Below, one piece after another: positions 61,439 to 64,000 of a stretch of DNA of 64,000 bases. Source of the stretch: Natrononativus amylolyticus. GTDB lineage: Archaea > Halobacteriota > Halobacteria > Halobacteriales > Natrialbaceae. Positions within the stretch are counted from its first letter, which is position 1; every line of letters begins with the position of its first letter. The stretch covers positions 868,001 to 932,000 of the forward strand of contig NZ_CP101458.1 of the NCBI RefSeq assembly GCF_024362525.1, read 5' to 3'. Below the pieces are notes generated by a model. It was not told the DNA's origin. It made no database searches and saw nothing but the letters and a program-made list of their open reading frames with translations. The position numbers and the translations under genes were made by a program.

Positions 61439-61565
61439 GCGCGGAACGCGGGTTCGACGAGTCCGCCCGGTACCAATTCCGGCCGCCGGTGTGGTATCGA
61501 CCGGGTGATCGTCACGAAACGCTCGACAAGCGTTATGAACGTCTCCGTGGTCGGTACCGTATCCC

Positions 61566-62204
61566 ATGCCCGCACAGCACGACGCGACCACGAACCGCCG
61601 GGCCGTCCTGTCCGGCGTCGGCGCCGGACTCGCCTCTCTCGGTTTCGCGGGCTGTCTCGACGGCGAGGCAGCGGACGACGGGGACGACCCGGCCGAGGAC
61701 GCGGACGGGGAAGACGACGCGACCTCGAGTGACCGGGAGAACGGCGATGCGAACTCGAGCGACGCGACAGACGAAACCGACGGCGAGGGTGCGGCGAACG
61801 TCCACGAAGAGTACGAGTCGACGGACGTCCGCGTGACGACGCCGGACGGCGACGAGCTGGGTTCGGTGACGGCGGCGATCGCCGACACTGACGAGCTCCG
61901 GCGCCTCGGCCTGAGCGAGACGGCGGAACTCCCCGAAGACCGCGGCATGCTGTTCGTCTACGACGAGGTCGACGAGCGGACGTTCGGGATGCCGGATATG
62001 TCGTTCGGCATCGACATCGTGTTCGCCGACGACGAAGGCGTGATCACGAGCATCGACCACGCGCCGGCGCCCGACCCTGACGAGGACGGCACCGAATCCG
62101 ACCACCGGTATCCGGGACGCGGACAGTACGTCCTCGAGGTGGTCTACGAGTGGACCACGGAGCGCGGCGTCGAGGCGGGCGACGTCCTCGAGTTCGACCT
62201 GTAG
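61566..62204 (+). CDS. DUF192-family Tat lipoprotein
   Basis: A 212-residue protein with a Tat signal (NRRAVLSGVG, 10-19) and lipobox ending at C30. An acidic linker (about 32-78) follows, then a DUF192 domain (about 85-210) with RRLGLSETAELPEDRGMLFVY, RTFGMPDMSFGIDIVF and GRGQYVLEV. DUF192 occurs widely in prokaryotes as a secreted single domain of unknown function, and the acidic linker is a haloarchaeal adaptation. Located between the repeat protein and phosphopantothenate synthetase. Confidence 0.85.
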   Translation: MPAQHDATTNRRAVLSGVGAGLASLGFAGCLDGEAADDGDDPAEDADGEDDATSSDRENGDANSSDATDETDGEGAANVHEEYESTDVRVTTPDGDELGSVTAAIADTDELRRLGLSETAELPEDRGMLFVYDEVDERTFGMPDMSFGIDIVFADDEGVITSIDHAPAPDPDEDGTESDHRYPGRGQYVLEVVYEWTTERGVEAGDVLEFDL

Positions 62205-62266
62205 CCCGCGGGACCCCGCCGCGGTCGATCGGTCGGCTTTTTATCGACGCCCGCCAGGTGTTCTCC

Positions 62267-63052
62267 GTGAGCGACCACGATCACGAAACCGTCCCGGCCG
62301 TCGTCGACCACGAAGACGAGATCCCGGAGGACCATCCGCGCTACCAGGACCTCCTCACCCGCCACCGGATCGAGGCGGGCGTCGAAAAGGGAATCACCCA
62401 CCTCCAGGGGATGCACGCCGAGGGGCGGGGCAGCGCCTTCGACTACCTGCTGGGCGAGGAGACGATCCCGAGCGCCGACGAGGCCGAGCGAGCGGCCGCC
62501 GCACAGCTCCTGCTCGCCGACCACCCGGTGCTCTCGGTCAACGGCAACGTCGCCGCCCTCGTCCCCGGCGAGATCGTCGACCTCGCGGCGGCCGTCGACG
62601 CCGATATCGAGGTCAACCTCTTCAACCGCACGCCCGAGCGCCTCGAGGCGATCGCCGACCACCTCCGAGAGCACGGTGCCGAGGAAGTCAGGGGGCTCGA
62701 GGCCGATGCGCGGATTCCGGGTCTCGAGCACGAACGCGCGAAGGTCGACGCCGCCGGTATTTACGAGGCGGACGTCGTGCTGGTGCCCCTCGAGGACGGC
62801 GACCGCGCCCAGGCGCTGTCGGCGATGGGCAAGACCGAGATCGTGATCGACCTCAACCCGCTGTCGCGCTCGCCGCGAGCCGCCGACGTTCCGATCGTCG
62901 ACAACGTGATCCGGGCGGTGCCGAACGTGACCGCCCACGCGCGGGAGCTGGCGGACGCAGACGAGGCCGAGTTACGGGGGATTCTCGAGGGGTTCGACCG
63001 GGAGGCGGCGCTCGAGGACGCAGAGGAGCGGATCAGGACCGGCGACCGGTAA
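62267..63052 (+). CDS. 4-phosphopantoate--beta-alanine ligase (phosphopantothenate synthetase)
   Basis: A 261-residue COG1701 enzyme that joins 4-phosphopantoate with beta-alanine using ATP to give 4'-phosphopantothenate. Motifs: HPRYQDLLTRHRIEAGVEKGI at the N terminus (split at 18-38), VNGNVAAL, EVNLFNRTPER, and TEIVIDLNPLSRSPR near 200. It acts directly after pantoate kinase (57.5 kb) and before CoaBC (29.9 kb). The start is a GTG; GTG at 62258 in the same frame is an alternative. Confidence 0.93.
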   Translation: MSDHDHETVPAVVDHEDEIPEDHPRYQDLLTRHRIEAGVEKGITHLQGMHAEGRGSAFDYLLGEETIPSADEAERAAAAQLLLADHPVLSVNGNVAALVPGEIVDLAAAVDADIEVNLFNRTPERLEAIADHLREHGAEEVRGLEADARIPGLEHERAKVDAAGIYEADVVLVPLEDGDRAQALSAMGKTEIVIDLNPLSRSPRAADVPIVDNVIRAVPNVTAHARELADADEAELRGILEGFDREAALEDAEERIRTGDR

Positions 63053-63093
63053 GGTTCGAGCGGACATCGCAAACCGAGGCGAGAGGCGCGGTC

Positions 63094-63747
63094 TCAAAAC
63101 CGGTCCGTGATTCTGGGTGAGACGTTGTCGCGTCCGTTCTCGCGCTCGAGGACGTGTGAATCGTCGCCGTCGACGAGCGGCAGTCGGTCCCGCAGTTTCA
63201 ACGAGAGCTCCTTGACCCGGTAGTACGACACCGAGAGGTACTCGCTGAGCCGTCGCTCGAGGCCGTCGTCGACCTCGTACTCGAGGCCGTCCTCCAGGAG
63301 GTCGCCGTCGTACTCGGTGAGCCAGCGGCGGGTCAGTTCGACCCCCTTCTCGGCGTCGTATCCCCTGGTGGCGTAGTGTCTGAGCGGGTGGCGGATCCAG
63401 GAACACTCCCAGTGGGCGTAGACGTCGACGCAGTCCTCCCGGTCGGCCAGCGCGTGGAGGACGACGTGCACCTGATAGGAGGCGAGCGGCGAGGGTCGCC
63501 AGACCCACGAGCCCTCGGCGGTGTTGCCGTCCATCCGGACCTTGAGCGCGGCGATCGGGTTGCGGGAGAAACCGAGTTCCTCGAGAACCGACTCGATCTG
63601 TTCTTCCGAGCAGTGGGCGGTCAACACGTACTCGTCCGCGGTCGTGTGGCTGACCGCGTACCCCCCGAACGTCCCCCGAAGGAGGTAGTGGATCTGTGGA
63701 TAGAAGCTCCGTCGAACCGCGTTTACGGCGTCCTCTCTGTAACCCAT
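63094..63747 (-). CDS. Conserved haloarchaeal protein of unknown function
   Basis: A 217-residue protein with many aromatic residues: RRSFYPQIHYLLRGTFGGYAV, WVWRPSPLASYQVHVVLH, VYAHWECSWIRHPLRHY and YLSVSYYRVKELSLKLRD. The mixed alpha/beta pattern resembles a small enzyme or binding domain, but no family motif can be assigned. The start at 63747 is the ATG closest to a plausible promoter region. It is in the same direction as the incomplete gene at the window end. Confidence 0.65.
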   Translation of the reverse strand: MGYREDAVNAVRRSFYPQIHYLLRGTFGGYAVSHTTADEYVLTAHCSEEQIESVLEELGFSRNPIAALKVRMDGNTAEGSWVWRPSPLASYQVHVVLHALADREDCVDVYAHWECSWIRHPLRHYATRGYDAEKGVELTRRWLTEYDGDLLEDGLEYEVDDGLERRLSEYLSVSYYRVKELSLKLRDRLPLVDGDDSHVLERENGRDNVSPRITDRF

Positions 63748-63874
63748 GGGCGATAGCGGGCGGTACAACGGTCTCACGTATGAGCGTTACCCGACCTGCC
63801 AGACGGCCGTTCGTTTTCGGAACGTTCGCCGGCCGATCTGCTGGGTCGGAACCCGGTCGTCGGAAAAGTGCCGT

Positions 63875-64000
63875 TCAGCGGTTGAAGAGCCTGGCGGGGA
63901 GCCACTTCTGGGCGGTCGGGCTGAATTCGGCGACCATCCGGGCGTCGTTCTCGGTGAAGGCGTCGGTGACGATCAACGAACCGACGTAGACGCTGAGGAC
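63875..64000 (-). CDS. C-terminal end of an unidentified gene (runs off the window)
   Basis: The minus strand is open from the window edge to a TGA at 63875-63877. It reads LSVYVGSLIVTDAFTEN, then DARMVAEFSPTAQKWLPARL and ends FNR. The first part is hydrophobic and could be the last membrane segment of a transporter or flippase. At 41 residues it is too short to identify. Confidence 0.5.
   Translation of the reverse strand, partial: VLSVYVGSLIVTDAFTENDARMVAEFSPTAQKWLPARLFNR

Noticed and set aside
58589-61948. Antisense open reading frame of 1119 codons over the repeat-protein gene
   Set aside because: It mirrors the sense gene in a high-G+C background; its composition (Arg/Gly/Val/Asp) is a shadow pattern and the sense strand has clear repeats and a promoter.

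Overview
The window is chromosomal DNA from an extremely halophilic archaeon (class Halobacteria). The evidence is the very high G+C (about two thirds, by eye), strongly acidic predicted proteins, leaderless promoters with TATA-like boxes about 25-30 bases before start codons, Tat-type signal peptides with lipoboxes, Bat-type (HTH_10) regulators, archaeosortase A, GGGP synthase, archaeal ribosomal proteins and the archaeal pantoate kinase / phosphopantothenate synthetase route to CoA. Heavy use of CTCGAG-rich Leu-Glu codons and the gene content suggest a member of the Natrialbales, but the genus is a guess.

Layout. 1-3.7 kb: membrane-anchored LonB protease with a CPBP-type membrane protease and a small membrane protein. 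3.7-8.1 kb: an MGMT-like protein without its catalytic Cys, then trpCBA and the archaeal aromatic-precursor aldolase (ADH synthase). 8.1-16.8 kb: housekeeping and accessory enzymes (SprT-like protease, sugar nucleotidyltransferase, a second CPBP protein, an RlmJ-like protein, a Nudix CoA pyrophosphatase, a GpgS-like glycosyltransferase, an aldo/keto reductase). 16.8-18.3 kb: an AT-richer scar joined in frame to a 5'-truncated PfkB kinase. 18.3-25.3 kb: a DHH phosphoesterase, an SDR protein, a blue copper protein, a TrkA-like K+ channel regulator and a thioredoxin-reductase-like flavoprotein. 25.5-31.8 kb: a large multi-PAS Bat-type regulator, an AGE-family epimerase and CoaBC. 31.9-35.5 kb: Hpt, small proteins, and an initiator tRNA-Met gene with a duplicated 3' end typical of an integration scar. 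35.6-37.5 kb: a two-domain KaiC-like ATPase overlapping a receiver-domain gene. 37.6-39.9 kb: the conserved archaeal translation operon rpl44e-rps27e-eif2a-nop10-PAC2. 40-46.8 kb: a DnaJ-domain membrane protein, an HTH regulator divergent from artA, a metallophosphoesterase, threonine synthase, a methyltransferase, GGGP synthase and a Bat-like regulator. 46.8-51.3 kb: a sirtuin, a cytochrome P450, a VapBC-type toxin-antitoxin pair and aspS. 51.3-54 kb: two extra degenerate aspS 3' ends, a beta-propeller protein, a Bat-like regulator and a broken flavodoxin gene. 54-64 kb: a Tat lipoprotein, a Na+/H+ antiporter, a membrane beta-propeller protein, pantoate kinase, a protein with 13 YegP-like (DUF1508) repeats, a DUF192 lipoprotein, phosphopantothenate synthetase, and the end of an unidentified gene.

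How the genes work together. Three of the archaeal CoA-pathway enzymes (pantoate kinase, phosphopantothenate synthetase, CoaBC) are present in separate places. The trp genes form one transcription unit preceded by two TGTACA boxes. artA matures S-layer-type surface proteins, and GGGP synthase makes archaeal lipid backbones.

The most unusual signal is downstream of aspS. The terminal peptide [10 protein letters not shown]-stop recurs twice more, almost entirely with synonymous codon changes. This points to aspS tails left by successive integrations at a protein-coding attachment site. Together with the tRNA-Met scar, the truncated kinase and the truncated flavodoxin gene, it indicates repeated visits by integrative elements.
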